Shown piece after piece: positions 7,269-15,318 of a stretch of DNA of 64,000 nucleotides. Source of the stretch: an uncultured Eubacteriales bacterium (GTDB lineage: Bacteria > Bacillota > Clostridia > Oscillospirales > Oscillospiraceae); assembly GCA_902492005.1 (NCBI GenBank), contig CABUJV010000001.1, positions 62,001 to 126,000 of the forward strand, written 5' to 3'. Numbering within the stretch: the first letter of the stretch is position 1; every line of letters starts with the position of its first letter. The position numbers were made by a program, and so were the translations under genes. The notes below the pieces were generated by a model. It made no database searches and was not told the DNA's origin. It worked only from the letters and a program-made list of their open reading frames with translations.

Positions 7269-8512
7269 AGTTCTCCCCCAAACAGCGGCGGGTCCTCACC
7301 TGGTGGTGCTCACCGGAGGCCGGGCGCTGGGAGGCCGTCATCTGTGACGGCGCAGTCCGCAGCGGAAAGACCTTCTGCCTGGGGCTGTCATTTTTTTGCT
7401 GGGCCATGGGACGCTTCCAGGACCGGCAGTTCGCCCTGTGCGGCCGCAGCGTCCAGAGCGTGCGGCGCAACCTCCTCGTTCCGCTTCTGCCCACACTGCG
7501 GGAGCTGGGGTTCCAGGCGGAGGAGCGGCTCTCCCAGAGCCGGCTGACCCTGCGCATGGGAGAAAGGGAAAACACCTTTTACCTCTTCGGCGGCCGGGAT
7601 GAGTCCAGCGCCGCCGTCATCCAGGGCATCACGCTGGCCGGGGCCCTGCTGGACGAGGCGGCCCTCATGCCCCGCTCCTTCGTGGAACAGGCCTGCGCCC
7701 GGTGCTCCGTGGAGGGCAGCCGGCTGTGGTTCTCCTGCAACCCGGAGCACCCCGGACACTGGTTCTACCGGGAGTGGATCCAAAAGGCCGGGGAGAAGCG
7801 GGCCCTCTACCTCCACTTCACGATGGAGGACAACCCCGGACTGTCGGATGCGATGCGGCGGCGGTATGAGCGGCGCTTTCAGGGGGCCTTCTACCAGCGG
7901 TTTGTGCTGGGAGAATGGGTGGCCGCCGAGGGGCTGGTCTACGGCTTCTTCGACGAGAGTCTGGTTCGGCCGCCCCCGGCCGGGCCCATGGAGGAATGGC
8001 GGATCTCCTGCGATTACGGCACGGTCAACCCCGCCTCCTTCGGCCTGTGGGGCAGGAAGGACGGGGTGTGGTACCGGGTGGAGGAGTACTACTATGATTC
8101 CAAAGAAGCGGGGCGGCAAAAAACCGACGGAGAATATGCCGCCGACCTGCGGCGGCTGGCCGGAGGGCGGGAGATCCGCCAGGTAGTGGTGGACCCCTCG
8201 GCGGCCAGCTTCCTGGAGACCCTGCGGCGGGAGGGCTGGCGGGTCTGCAAGGCCCACAACGACGTGCTGTCCGGCATCCGGGTGACGGCGGAGCTGCTCC
8301 GGAGCGGGAAGCTGGTCATTTGCAGCGGGTGCCAGGACAGCCTACGGGAGTTCGGGCTCTACCGCTGGGACCCCAGAAGCGGGCGGGACCGAGTGATCAA
8401 AGAACACGACCACGCCATGGACGACATCCGGTACTTTGCCGCCACGGCGGCGGCGGGAGAAGGGGAGCGGAGCGGATTGGCGGCGGGGTACGCGGAGCGG
8501 GAAGCCTTTTAG
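7265..8512 (+). CDS. phage terminase large subunit (XtmB-like packaging ATPase/nuclease)
   Basis: Encodes 415 residues, full length for the family. Walker A is GAVRSGKT (29-36) and Walker B ALLDEA (127-132). The RNase H-like nuclease half has acidic residues at D250 (SCDYGTVNPASFG), D310 (VVDPSAASF) and HDHAMDDIRYF (382-391). All key residues of an active headful-type terminase appear intact. It pumps DNA into preformed heads. It overlaps the small subunit by 4 nt. Confidence 0.95.
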   Translation: MKFSPKQRRVLTWWCSPEAGRWEAVICDGAVRSGKTFCLGLSFFCWAMGRFQDRQFALCGRSVQSVRRNLLVPLLPTLRELGFQAEERLSQSRLTLRMGERENTFYLFGGRDESSAAVIQGITLAGALLDEAALMPRSFVEQACARCSVEGSRLWFSCNPEHPGHWFYREWIQKAGEKRALYLHFTMEDNPGLSDAMRRRYERRFQGAFYQRFVLGEWVAAEGLVYGFFDESLVRPPPAGPMEEWRISCDYGTVNPASFGLWGRKDGVWYRVEEYYYDSKEAGRQKTDGEYAADLRRLAGGREIRQVVVDPSAASFLETLRREGWRVCKAHNDVLSGIRVTAELLRSGKLVICSGCQDSLREFGLYRWDPRSGRDRVIKEHDHAMDDIRYFAATAAAGEGERSGLAAGYAEREAF

Positions 8513-8529
8513 AGAGACGGGAGATGGGT

Positions 8530-9684
8530 ATGGGTTTGTTTGAAAAGAAGAAATCGCCTTTGGCCGGGACGGCAGTACAGCTCCGGGACGGGGGCAGGCA
8601 TCCCTTCGGGGTGCTGGACGGCTATGTGCCCCTGCGCAATGGGGAGATCGCCCTTTACCGCGCCATCCGGGAGGCGGTGCCCATCGTGGATGCCGCCCTC
8701 ATGAAGCTCATCCGGCTGGTGGGCGGCGTACAGGTACAGTGCGGAGATCCAAGGGCCCAGGAGGGGCTGGAGCGGTTTTTGCGAACGGTGCCCACCGGAC
8801 GGGGACAGCGGGGTGTGCAGTCCTTCCTGGACTGCTACATGGACTCGCTGCTCACCTGCGGGCGGGCCGTGGGGGAGCTGGTGCTGGACCCCGACGGCCG
8901 GGAGGTTGCCGCCCTGCTGTGCGGCAACGCCGCCGACTTGGAGATCCGGGAGGGAGACTCCCCCCTGGACTTCACTCTCTGCGCCCGGAGGGGAAACGGA
9001 CAGATTGAGGAGCTCCCCTGTCAGGAGCTCCTCCTTTTTACCCCTTTTCAACCGGAGACCGACAGCCCCTACGGGGTATCCCTGCTGCGGTCCATGCCCT
9101 TTCTGACCGGAATCCTGCTGAAAATCTATCAGGCGATGGGCATGAACTGGGAACGCATGGGCAACGTGCGCTTCGCCGTGGTCTGCAAGCCGGGGGAGGA
9201 CGGCCTGGACCGTACCTACGCCCAGGAGCGGTGCCAGCAGATCGCCCAGGAGTGGTCGGCGGCCATGCAGGCGGGAAAGAACGGCGGCGTCCGGGACTTC
9301 GTGGCGGTGGGCGACGTGGACATCAAGGTCATTGGCGCCGACAACCAGGTGCTGGACAGCGAGGTGCCCGTGCGGCAGATCCTGGAGCAGCTCATCGCCA
9401 AGACGGGAATCCCACCCTTCCTGCTGGGTCTGTCCTGGTCCTCCACCGAGCGCATGAGCGCCCAGCAGGCCGATATGATGACCAGCGAGATCACCGCCCT
9501 GCGGCGTTCCCTGGACCCAGTGGTGGAGCGCATCTGCGAGCTGTGGCTGCGGGTACACGGCTACGGCGGCCGGGTGGAGGTCCGGTGGGACGACATCAAC
9601 CTGCAGGATCAGGTGGAGGAGGCCCGCGCCGAGCTGTACCGGGAGCAGGCCCGGGCGGTGCGCGGACAGAACAGCGGAAGATAG
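8530..9684 (+). CDS. phage portal protein (XkdE-like)
   Basis: Encodes 384 residues from the ATG at 8530; an ATG at 8524 directly abuts the GGGAG ribosome site. Portal features are the N-terminal YRAIREAVPIVDAALMKLIRLVGG, the central ELLLFTPFQPETDSPYGVSLLRSMPFL, and the C-terminal GIPPFLLGLSWSSTERMSAQQADMM clip/crown segment. Portal dodecamers form the DNA entry vertex. It lies directly after the large terminase, as in PBSX. Confidence 0.93.
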   Translation: MGLFEKKKSPLAGTAVQLRDGGRHPFGVLDGYVPLRNGEIALYRAIREAVPIVDAALMKLIRLVGGVQVQCGDPRAQEGLERFLRTVPTGRGQRGVQSFLDCYMDSLLTCGRAVGELVLDPDGREVAALLCGNAADLEIREGDSPLDFTLCARRGNGQIEELPCQELLLFTPFQPETDSPYGVSLLRSMPFLTGILLKIYQAMGMNWERMGNVRFAVVCKPGEDGLDRTYAQERCQQIAQEWSAAMQAGKNGGVRDFVAVGDVDIKVIGADNQVLDSEVPVRQILEQLIAKTGIPPFLLGLSWSSTERMSAQQADMMTSEITALRRSLDPVVERICELWLRVHGYGGRVEVRWDDINLQDQVEEARAELYREQARAVRGQNSGR

Positions 9685-9697
9685 GGGAGGACGAAAG

Positions 9698-10591
9698 TTG
9701 GAGATCACAAAAGAGGCAGGGGTGGGCCGGGGCCCCCAGATGGACCGGCGGGAGCTGGAGCAGATCCATCGGTTCAGCCGGAAAGAGCTGACGGCGGAGG
9801 AGGTCTACACCTTCTCGGTCCGGCTGTGCGACAACGAGGTCGACCGGGACGGGGAGCGCTTCTCCCCCCAGGCCCTGGAGGCGCTGGCGGAGAAGTTCGT
9901 GGGGAAAAGCGGCATCTTTGACCACGACTGGAGCGCCAGGGGGCAGACCGCCCGCATCTACCGGGCGGAGGTGGTCCGGGAGCCGGAGACGACCACCCGG
10001 GCGGGGGACCCCCTGTGCTATGTGAAGGGGTACGCCTACATGCTGCGCACCGAGGCCAACCGGGATCTGATCGCTGAGATCGACGGGGGCATCAAACGGG
10101 AGGTGTCGGTGGGCTGCGCGGTGGAGCGGTCGGTCTGCTCGGTCTGCGGCGAGGACATGCGGGACCGGGAAAAGTGCCATCACGTCAAGGGCCGGACCTA
10201 CAACGGAAAGCTGTGCTGGGCCGAGCTGGACGGCGTCACCGACGCCTATGAGTGGTCCTTCGTGGCTGTGCCCGCCCAGCCCGGGGCGGGGGTGCTCAAG
10301 GGTTTCCGGGAGGAGGCCCGGCTGGAGCGCCTGGAACAGGAGGCCGCCCTGGGGCGGAAGTATCTGGCCGGGCTGCGCCGGGAGGTGGCGCGGCTGGGAG
10401 CGTTGGCCGAGCCGGAGCTGGAAGCACCCGCCCTGGAGCGCATGACGGAAAAGCTGGAGGAGGGCGAGCTGGAGGCGCTGCGCAAGGCGCTGGAAAAACG
10501 GACCCGGGAGCGTTACGCCCTGCGGACGCAGCTGACCTATCCGGGAGGGCAGGAACAGGAGACGGCCCGGGACGGGGCCTTCCTGATCTGA
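9698..10591 (+). CDS. XkdF-like capsid maturation protease with zinc-binding insert
   Basis: Encodes 297 residues starting at TTG (9698), 7 nt after GGGGAGG. The protease-like core has FDHDWSA (H76) and EVSVG (S137), the His/Ser pair of phage prohead proteases. It is followed by a C-x2-C...C-H insert (C147, C150, C160, H161) and the conserved YEWSFVAVPAQPGAGV. The last 100 residues are a charged coiled coil, probably an internal scaffold. It sits between portal and capsid as in PBSX. Confidence 0.85.
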   Translation: MEITKEAGVGRGPQMDRRELEQIHRFSRKELTAEEVYTFSVRLCDNEVDRDGERFSPQALEALAEKFVGKSGIFDHDWSARGQTARIYRAEVVREPETTTRAGDPLCYVKGYAYMLRTEANRDLIAEIDGGIKREVSVGCAVERSVCSVCGEDMRDREKCHHVKGRTYNGKLCWAELDGVTDAYEWSFVAVPAQPGAGVLKGFREEARLERLEQEAALGRKYLAGLRREVARLGALAEPELEAPALERMTEKLEEGELEALRKALEKRTRERYALRTQLTYPGGQEQETARDGAFLI

Positions 10592-10625
10592 GGCAGGTTG
10601 GACGGAGAAGAAAGGGAGGAAGAGC

Positions 10626-10982
10626 ATGAGCAAACAGGTTTCCTATGAAGAGATCGGCGCGGTGACCGCCACCTTCATCGCCCAGAGCGGCGTGGAGGAC
10701 GGTATGGCGGTCAAGCTGGCCGGCGACAGCACGGTGGGCCCCTGCACGGCGGGGGAACGCTTCTGCGGCGTGGCCCTGGCTCCGGTGGGGGGCTTTGCTG
10801 CCGTACAGGTGGGGGGCTTCGCCCGGGTCAAATACAGCGGCACGGGCGTTGGGCCTGGCTGGGTGAGCCTCACCGCCGACGGCTCCGGCGGCGTGAAACA
10901 GGCGGGCTCCGGCGACGGCGCGGGAGACTATCTGATTGTCAGCGCGGACACCACGGCCAAAACCGCCGTGGTCCGGCTGTGA
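10626..10982 (+). CDS. putative head decoration protein
   Basis: Encodes 118 residues of Gly/Ala/Val-rich beta structure (GDSTVGPCTAGERFCGVALAPVGGFAAVQVGGF...) without charged helices. This is the profile and position (between scaffold/protease and major capsid) of small capsid decoration or cement proteins such as DUF2190 members. PBSX itself lacks an obvious equivalent. It has a good ribosome site (GGAGGAAGAG). Confidence 0.75.
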   Translation: MSKQVSYEEIGAVTATFIAQSGVEDGMAVKLAGDSTVGPCTAGERFCGVALAPVGGFAAVQVGGFARVKYSGTGVGPGWVSLTADGSGGVKQAGSGDGAGDYLIVSADTTAKTAVVRL

Positions 10983-11000
10983 GAAAGGGAGGATGCGGGC

Positions 11001-12032
11001 ATGGCATACTGTTATGACAATCTGAAGCTGGAAAAAGGCATGTACAACCAGACGGGCAAATCCTTTACCCAGGTGCTGGAGGAGCTGGACCCCGGTCCCC
11101 ACTACAAGGGCACCCCCCTGGAGGGGCTGGACGCCTACCAGCGGCAGCTCAAGCGCTTCGACATCAAGGTCAAGGGCGAGGGCTCCGACGTGGTGGAGAA
11201 ATTCTTCCGCACCTCCGACTCCGCCGTCCTCTTCCCTGAGTACATCGCCCGGTCGGTGCGGCTGGGCATGGAGGAGGCCGACATCCTCCCCGATCTGGTG
11301 GCCGCCGTCACCCGCTTCGACGGGCTGGATTACCGCTCCATCGCCTCCGCGCCCGGCGACGAGAAGAAGCTGCGCCGGGTGGAGGAGGGGGCCGCGATCC
11401 CCTCCACCACCGTCAAGACCCAGGAAAATCTGGTCAAGCTCCACAAGCGGGGGAGAATGCTGGTGGCCTCCTACGAAGCCATCCGCTATCAGAAGCTGGA
11501 CCTCTTCTCCGTCACCCTCAAGCAGATCGGCGCCTACATCAGCCGGATGCTGGTGGAGGACGCCATCGGCGTGCTCGTCGGCGGCGACGGCAACGACAAC
11601 GCCGCCGACACCTATCACGTGGGCGCCAGCCCTATCGGCGGCACCAGCGGTACGCTGGACTATGCCGCCCTGGTGGACTTCTGGGCCCAGTTCGAGCCCT
11701 ACGAGCTCAATACCCTGCTGGTGCCCAGCGGCGTTATGGTGGACATGCTCAAGATGACCGAGTTCCAAAACCCCCTGACCGGCCTCAACTTCCAGGGCAC
11801 CGGCAGGCTGACCACCCCCCTGGGGGCCAAGCTGCTGCGCACCTCCGCCATGGACAGCGGCAAGCTCATCGGCCTGGACAAGCGCTACGCCCTGGAGATG
11901 GTACAGTCCGGCGACCGGGTGACGGTGGAGTACGACAAGCTCATCGACCGGCAGCTGGAGCGGGCCGCGATCACGACCATCTGCGGTTTCGCCAAGATCT
12001 TCAAGGACGCGGCTAAGATCCTGACGGTGTGA
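11001..12032 (+). CDS. major capsid protein, HK97-fold (XkdG-like)
   Basis: Encodes 343 residues. Recognisable segments are DVVEKFFRTSDSAVLFPEYIARSVRLGMEEADILPDLVA, the KKLRRVEEGAAIPSTTVKTQENLVKLHKRGRMLVASYEAI strand, and the C-terminal YALEMVQSGDRVTVEYDKLIDRQLERAAITTICGFAKIF. These match the PBSX-type capsid family, with an N-terminal arm, E-loop and P-domain order. It should form the icosahedral head that receives packaged DNA. It is preceded by the decoration gene and followed by connector genes. Confidence 0.92.
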   Translation: MAYCYDNLKLEKGMYNQTGKSFTQVLEELDPGPHYKGTPLEGLDAYQRQLKRFDIKVKGEGSDVVEKFFRTSDSAVLFPEYIARSVRLGMEEADILPDLVAAVTRFDGLDYRSIASAPGDEKKLRRVEEGAAIPSTTVKTQENLVKLHKRGRMLVASYEAIRYQKLDLFSVTLKQIGAYISRMLVEDAIGVLVGGDGNDNAADTYHVGASPIGGTSGTLDYAALVDFWAQFEPYELNTLLVPSGVMVDMLKMTEFQNPLTGLNFQGTGRLTTPLGAKLLRTSAMDSGKLIGLDKRYALEMVQSGDRVTVEYDKLIDRQLERAAITTICGFAKIFKDAAKILTV

Positions 12033-12042
12033 TGGAGGCGGC

Positions 12043-12402
12043 ATGACGGAGGAAATCTTTGCATTGGCCAGGGCCCTGGGCGGGGCCGGCGAGGAGGAAG
12101 AGGGCCTGCGCAAGTTGTGCGCCCAGGCGGAACAGGAGCTGGCCGCCCGCCTGAAGGAGGGGGTGACGGCCGGGGACTGCGCCGAAGCCTTTGCTCTGGC
12201 GGCTGCCTGGACCGCGCTGGCCGACTGGCGGGCGGGAGAGGATCTGGAGGGGGTGAGCACCTTCTCCGCCGGGGACCTGACCGTCCGAGGCGGCGGAGAG
12301 GCGGCCGCCCAGCGGCGGGACGAGCTGCGGCGGCGGGCGGAGGCCGTGCTGGCCCCCTACCTGGCCGACCGGGGATTTCACTTCCAGGGGGTGCCGGGTT
12401 GA
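12043..12402 (+). CDS. head-tail connector-like protein
   Basis: Encodes 119 residues, largely helical (EEGLRKLCAQAEQELAARLKEGV, CAEAFALAAAWTALADW), ending in a short beta tail. The size, helical content and position right after the capsid fit the gp6/YqbG-type connector that docks on the portal. Sequence recognition is weak; position is the main evidence. It overlaps the next gene at TTGA. Confidence 0.65.
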   Translation: MTEEIFALARALGGAGEEEEGLRKLCAQAEQELAARLKEGVTAGDCAEAFALAAAWTALADWRAGEDLEGVSTFSAGDLTVRGGGEAAAQRRDELRRRAEAVLAPYLADRGFHFQGVPG

Positions 12403-12737
12403 CGGACGGAGTGCTCCGGGGGCTTCTGGAACGGTACGGACAGACCGTCTGCCTCCACTCCGGCAGCGGGCAGGAGATCCAGACGCGGGCCTTCCTCCAG
12501 CCGGTGCTGGACCGGCGGGAGGACCGGTGGCAGAGCCTGCCCACCCCCCTGGGGGAGACCCGGCGGGACCGCTTCCTCTACCTGGGGCCCCCGGACGCCC
12601 CGCTGGAGGGGCTGGAGGAGGGCTGGCTCCAGTGGAACGGGCGGAAATACGAGGTAATGCAGGCCCAACCCATCTATGTGGGCCGGCGGCTCTCCCACTG
12701 GTGGGGGCTGCTGCGGCCCAGGGACGCGGAGGAATGA
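12399..12737 (+). CDS. phage head completion/neck protein (XkdI/XkdJ region)
   Basis: Encodes 112 residues if the TTG at 12399 is used, which overlaps the previous stop by 4 nt; a GTG at 12411 is an alternative. It contains QTVCLHSGSGQEIQTRAFLQPVLDRR and ends YVGRRLSHWWGLLRPRD, a small beta-rich protein. By position it corresponds to the minor head or neck proteins of PBSX-like phages. I do not recognise the exact family. Confidence 0.6.
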   Translation: MTDGVLRGLLERYGQTVCLHSGSGQEIQTRAFLQPVLDRREDRWQSLPTPLGETRRDRFLYLGPPDAPLEGLEEGWLQWNGRKYEVMQAQPIYVGRRLSHWWGLLRPRDAEE

Positions 12738-12738
12738 G

Positions 12739-13236
12739 ATGGCGGGATTGGACCGGATTCGGGAGCATATGACGGCCTTTTTGACCGCGCGGGGGGTGGA
12801 TGCCGTGACGGCCTGGCCCGGCCAGGGGCGCAGACGCCTGAGCGGGCCGGTGGCGGCGGTGTCCATCCGTGCCTGCGAGGGCGGACCATCCGGCTTCCGG
12901 GACTACCTGGGAGAGCGGTACGACCAGGACAGCGGTCAATGGCAGGAGCTGTACGGCAGGAAGGTGCAGGTTACCTTCGGGCTGGACCTCTACGCCCCCC
13001 GGGAGAGCGGGGCGGCAGGGTGCCAGACCCTTTTTGACGATCTGGCAGAGGCCCTGGCCGCCGGAGGGCCGGAGGGGCTGAAGCTCTACACACTCTCCCG
13101 GGGGGAGACGGCCTTCGACCGGGAGGCGGGGCTGTTCCACTGCCCCGCGGAGGCTCAGTGCGGCGCGTGGCTCTACGCCGTGGCCGACGAGGGCGGGACC
13201 TTCCTGGACTTTGAGGTGAGAGGGGAACGAGCATGA
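12739..13236 (+). CDS. tail terminator/neck-like protein
   Basis: Encodes 165 residues from the ATG at 12739, after GCGGAGGA. It contains a helix (GLDRIREHMTAFLTARGV), strands (GPVAAVSIRACEGG, RKVQVTFGLDLYAPR), a helix (GCQTLFDDLAEALAAGG) and strands, the alternation of phage tail-terminator (gpU/gp17-like) proteins. These cap the tail tube and connect it to the head. It lies immediately upstream of the sheath gene and overlaps it at ATGA. Confidence 0.65.
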   Translation: MAGLDRIREHMTAFLTARGVDAVTAWPGQGRRRLSGPVAAVSIRACEGGPSGFRDYLGERYDQDSGQWQELYGRKVQVTFGLDLYAPRESGAAGCQTLFDDLAEALAAGGPEGLKLYTLSRGETAFDREAGLFHCPAEAQCGAWLYAVADEGGTFLDFEVRGERA

Positions 13237-14267
13237 CAATGACGACGCATGAACGGCCGGGAGTGTACTCGGCCTATGACGCCTCGGCGGTGGTATCCGG
13301 CAGCGGCGGAGGCAAGGTGGCCGGGCTGGCCGCGCGGTGTACCAAAGGCACCGCAGGAGAGACGGTGCGGATCACCCGGTATGAGGACGCGGTCTCCGCC
13401 TTCGGCGGCGGAGAGGAGATCTGCGAGCTGATCCGGCTGCTGCTCCTCAACGGGGCGGCGGCGGTGGAAGCGGTCCCGGCGGCAGATGAGAGCGGCTACG
13501 CCGCCGCCTTCGCCGCTCTGGAGGCGGTGGAGGATGTGGCGGTGGTGGTGTGCGATTCCACCACGCTGACGGTGCAGCAGGCCCTGCGGGACAGCGTGAA
13601 GGCCGCCTCGGCCGCCCGGCGGGAGCGCATCGGCGTGGCGGTAGGAGGAGAGGCCGAGACGGTGAGCCAGCTGGTGAGCCGGGCGGAAGGCCTCAACGCC
13701 GAGCGCATGGTGCTGGTGGCCCCCGCCAGCCAAAGCGGCGGGGCCCGGTCAGCTGCCGCCGTGGCCGGGGCCATCGCCGGGGAGAGCGATCCGGCGGTGC
13801 CCCTGGGCGGTGCGGTGCTCCGGGGCCTGGACGGACTCAAGGCCCAGTACAGCGACAACGAGATCGACCTGCTGGTGCGGGGCGGAGTTACCCCCCTGGA
13901 GAGCACGGCGGGGGAGATCTCGGTGGTGCGGGGCGTCACCACCAAAACCAAGAGCGGCGAGGCCGCCGACAGCACCTGGCGGGAGCTGTCCACCATCCGC
14001 ATCGTGGACGACGTGATCCCCGCAGTGCGCAACAGCCTGCGGGCCAAGTTCCAGCGGACCAAAAACACCGAGCAGTCCAGGGGGGCGATTCGCGCCCAGA
14101 CCATTCTGGAGCTGGAGAACAAGCTGGGGCGGGAGATCATCACCGGCTACGACGGGGTGACAGTGACGGCGCTGGAGGAGAATCCCACGGTGTGTCTGGT
14201 GGAGTTTACCTTTACCGTCACCCACGGCCTCAACCAAATCTGGCTGACGGCCCATGTGACGGTTTAA
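13233..14267 (+). CDS. contractile tail sheath protein (XkdK-like)
   Basis: Encodes 344 residues. It opens with ERPGVYSAYDASAVVSGSGGGKVAGLAA, the N-terminal strand pattern of sheath proteins. The C-terminal domain contains ISVVRGVTTKTKSGEAADSTWRELSTIRIVDDV and ends with a beta arm (GVTVTALEENPTVCLVEFTFTVTHGLNQIWLTAHVTV). Sheath subunits contract to drive the inner tube into a target cell. The presence of sheath plus tube shows a myovirus-type particle. Confidence 0.93.
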   Translation: MTMTTHERPGVYSAYDASAVVSGSGGGKVAGLAARCTKGTAGETVRITRYEDAVSAFGGGEEICELIRLLLLNGAAAVEAVPAADESGYAAAFAALEAVEDVAVVVCDSTTLTVQQALRDSVKAASAARRERIGVAVGGEAETVSQLVSRAEGLNAERMVLVAPASQSGGARSAAAVAGAIAGESDPAVPLGGAVLRGLDGLKAQYSDNEIDLLVRGGVTPLESTAGEISVVRGVTTKTKSGEAADSTWRELSTIRIVDDVIPAVRNSLRAKFQRTKNTEQSRGAIRAQTILELENKLGREIITGYDGVTVTALEENPTVCLVEFTFTVTHGLNQIWLTAHVTV

Positions 14268-14282
14268 TATGGAGGTGGAGCA

Positions 14283-14672
14283 ATGACAATGACGGGATTC
14301 CCCACCAGCAGTGACATCTATCTGGAGGTGGACGGCAAAAAGGTGGCGGTGGTGCAGAGCTACACAGCCAAGACCAGCCGCTCCAGCCGAACGGTGGAGG
14401 CCTTCGGCGAGGATCAGCCGGTGGCCACCATACCCGGGCCCCGCAGCCATCTGGTGGAGCTGACGCGGCTCTACGCCACCGACGAGGCCGTGCGGGACGG
14501 CATCAACTTCCATGACCTGGAGGACTTCTCCCTGGTTATCTGCAAACCGGACCGGAAGATCATCTACTCTGGCTGTCAGTGGAACGCCATCGGGGAAAAC
14601 GGCACCCTGGGCGACATGGTGGTGGAAAAGGTGACCATTGTGGCGGCCAAGCGGATCGAGACGAAGGTGTGA
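14283..14672 (+). CDS. tail tube protein (XkdM-like)
   Basis: Encodes 129 residues, immediately downstream of the sheath with a good ribosome site (GGAGGTGGAGC). The segments SDIYLEVDGKKVAVVQSYTAKTS, VELTRLYATDEAVRDGINFHDLEDFSLVI and MVVEKVTIVAAKRI are typical of PBSX-type tube proteins, which stack as hexamers inside the sheath. Length is normal for the family. Confidence 0.9.
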   Translation: MTMTGFPTSSDIYLEVDGKKVAVVQSYTAKTSRSSRTVEAFGEDQPVATIPGPRSHLVELTRLYATDEAVRDGINFHDLEDFSLVICKPDRKIIYSGCQWNAIGENGTLGDMVVEKVTIVAAKRIETKV

Positions 14673-14674
14673 GC

Positions 14675-15112
14675 ATGGAGCGGGATTGGATGACCCTCCT
14701 GGCCGGAGTACGGCGGACGGCAGCGGAGGAGGGACAGGGGCTGGAGCTGCGGCTCCTGTCCGCCCGGGAGGTGCTGGAGGCCCGCCGGGAGGCGGGGAGC
14801 TTGGCGCGGGAGGACCGGGAGCGGGCCCTATGCGCCAACGCCTGCCTCTTGGCCCGGGCTCTGGAGCGGGGCGGCGAGCCGGTATTCTCCACCGGCGGAG
14901 AGGTCCTGGAGGGCCTGTCGGTGGAGCAGATCGCCTCCCTCAGCCGCCAGTGGAGCGCCTTCAACCAACGGGAAAATCCCTCTCCGGAGGAGGGAGAGCA
15001 AGAGGTGCACGACTTAAAAAAAGCCTGGAGCACGCGCCTTATGCGCGCCTTCAGTGGCGCGTGCTCCGGGCTTTTGGGGCGCTGCCCACCGAGGCACGGG
15101 CCCGGGCGATGA
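14675..15112 (+). CDS. tail assembly chaperone, unshifted product (XkdN/gpG-like)
   Basis: Encodes 145 residues in the zero frame: MERDWMTLLAGVRR, REVLEARREAGSLAREDRERALCANACLLARALERGGEPVF, VEQIASLSRQWSAFNQ. Proteins at this spot (after the tube) guide tail-tube and tape-measure assembly and are normally made in two forms by programmed frameshifting. The shift site (15016-15022) is present; see the next entry. After the shift site the zero frame continues only about 30 residues into Arg/Gly-rich sequence, consistent with non-conserved read-through. Confidence 0.8.
   Translation: MERDWMTLLAGVRRTAAEEGQGLELRLLSAREVLEARREAGSLAREDRERALCANACLLARALERGGEPVFSTGGEVLEGLSVEQIASLSRQWSAFNQRENPSPEEGEQEVHDLKKAWSTRLMRAFSGACSGLLGRCPPRHGPGR
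15016..15022 (+). promoter_or_regulatory. programmed -1 frameshift slippery heptamer (A7)
   Basis: Seven consecutive A residues are read A-AAA-AAA in the zero frame (codons TTA AAA AAA GCC). A -1 slip moves into the frame that is open to 15318. A7 is a strong -1 slip sequence. The GC-rich tract just downstream (15024-15065), with CACGCGCC...GGCGCGTG complementarity, could form a stimulatory stem. Position between tube and tape-measure slot matches phage gpG/gpGT genes. Confidence 0.8.
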
Positions 15113-15318
15113 CCGACCGGGATTACCTGTGGTGCGCCCTCAACCTGCTGCTGGACGGCGAGGAGGAGCTGGACGCGCTGTGCCCCGCCTGCCGGGCGGA
15201 GGCCCGGGAGGGGCGGTGCCCCGTCTGCGGCGCGGCCGCGGGAGGCGGCCGGACCGGCGAGAACGCCGGGTTCGACCCTGAGCGGTTTGAACGGATGCGG
15301 CGGGGGGAGACGGCGTGA
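15022..15318 (+). CDS. -1 frameshift extension of tail assembly chaperone (gpGT-like) with zinc ribbon
   Basis: After a -1 slip the chaperone continues for about 98 residues (total about 214). The extension is well conserved-looking: SLEHAPYARLQWRVLRAFGALPTEARARAMTDRDYLWCALNLLLDGEEELDALC, then a zinc-ribbon-like CPAC...CPVCG (15181-15234) and PERFERMRRGETA. There is no ribosome site for independent translation near its beginning. In phages the T domain binds the tape-measure protein. Confidence 0.75.
   Translation, partial: SLEHAPYARLQWRVLRAFGALPTEARARAMTDRDYLWCALNLLLDGEEELDALCPACRAEAREGRCPVCGAAAGGGRTGENAGFDPERFERMRRGETA

Noticed and set aside
9698..10591. Clp-type protease identity for the XkdF-like protein
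   Set aside because: The ClpP catalytic triad pattern is absent; position and the YEWSFVAVPAQPGAGV motif fit the phage prohead protease/scaffold group instead.
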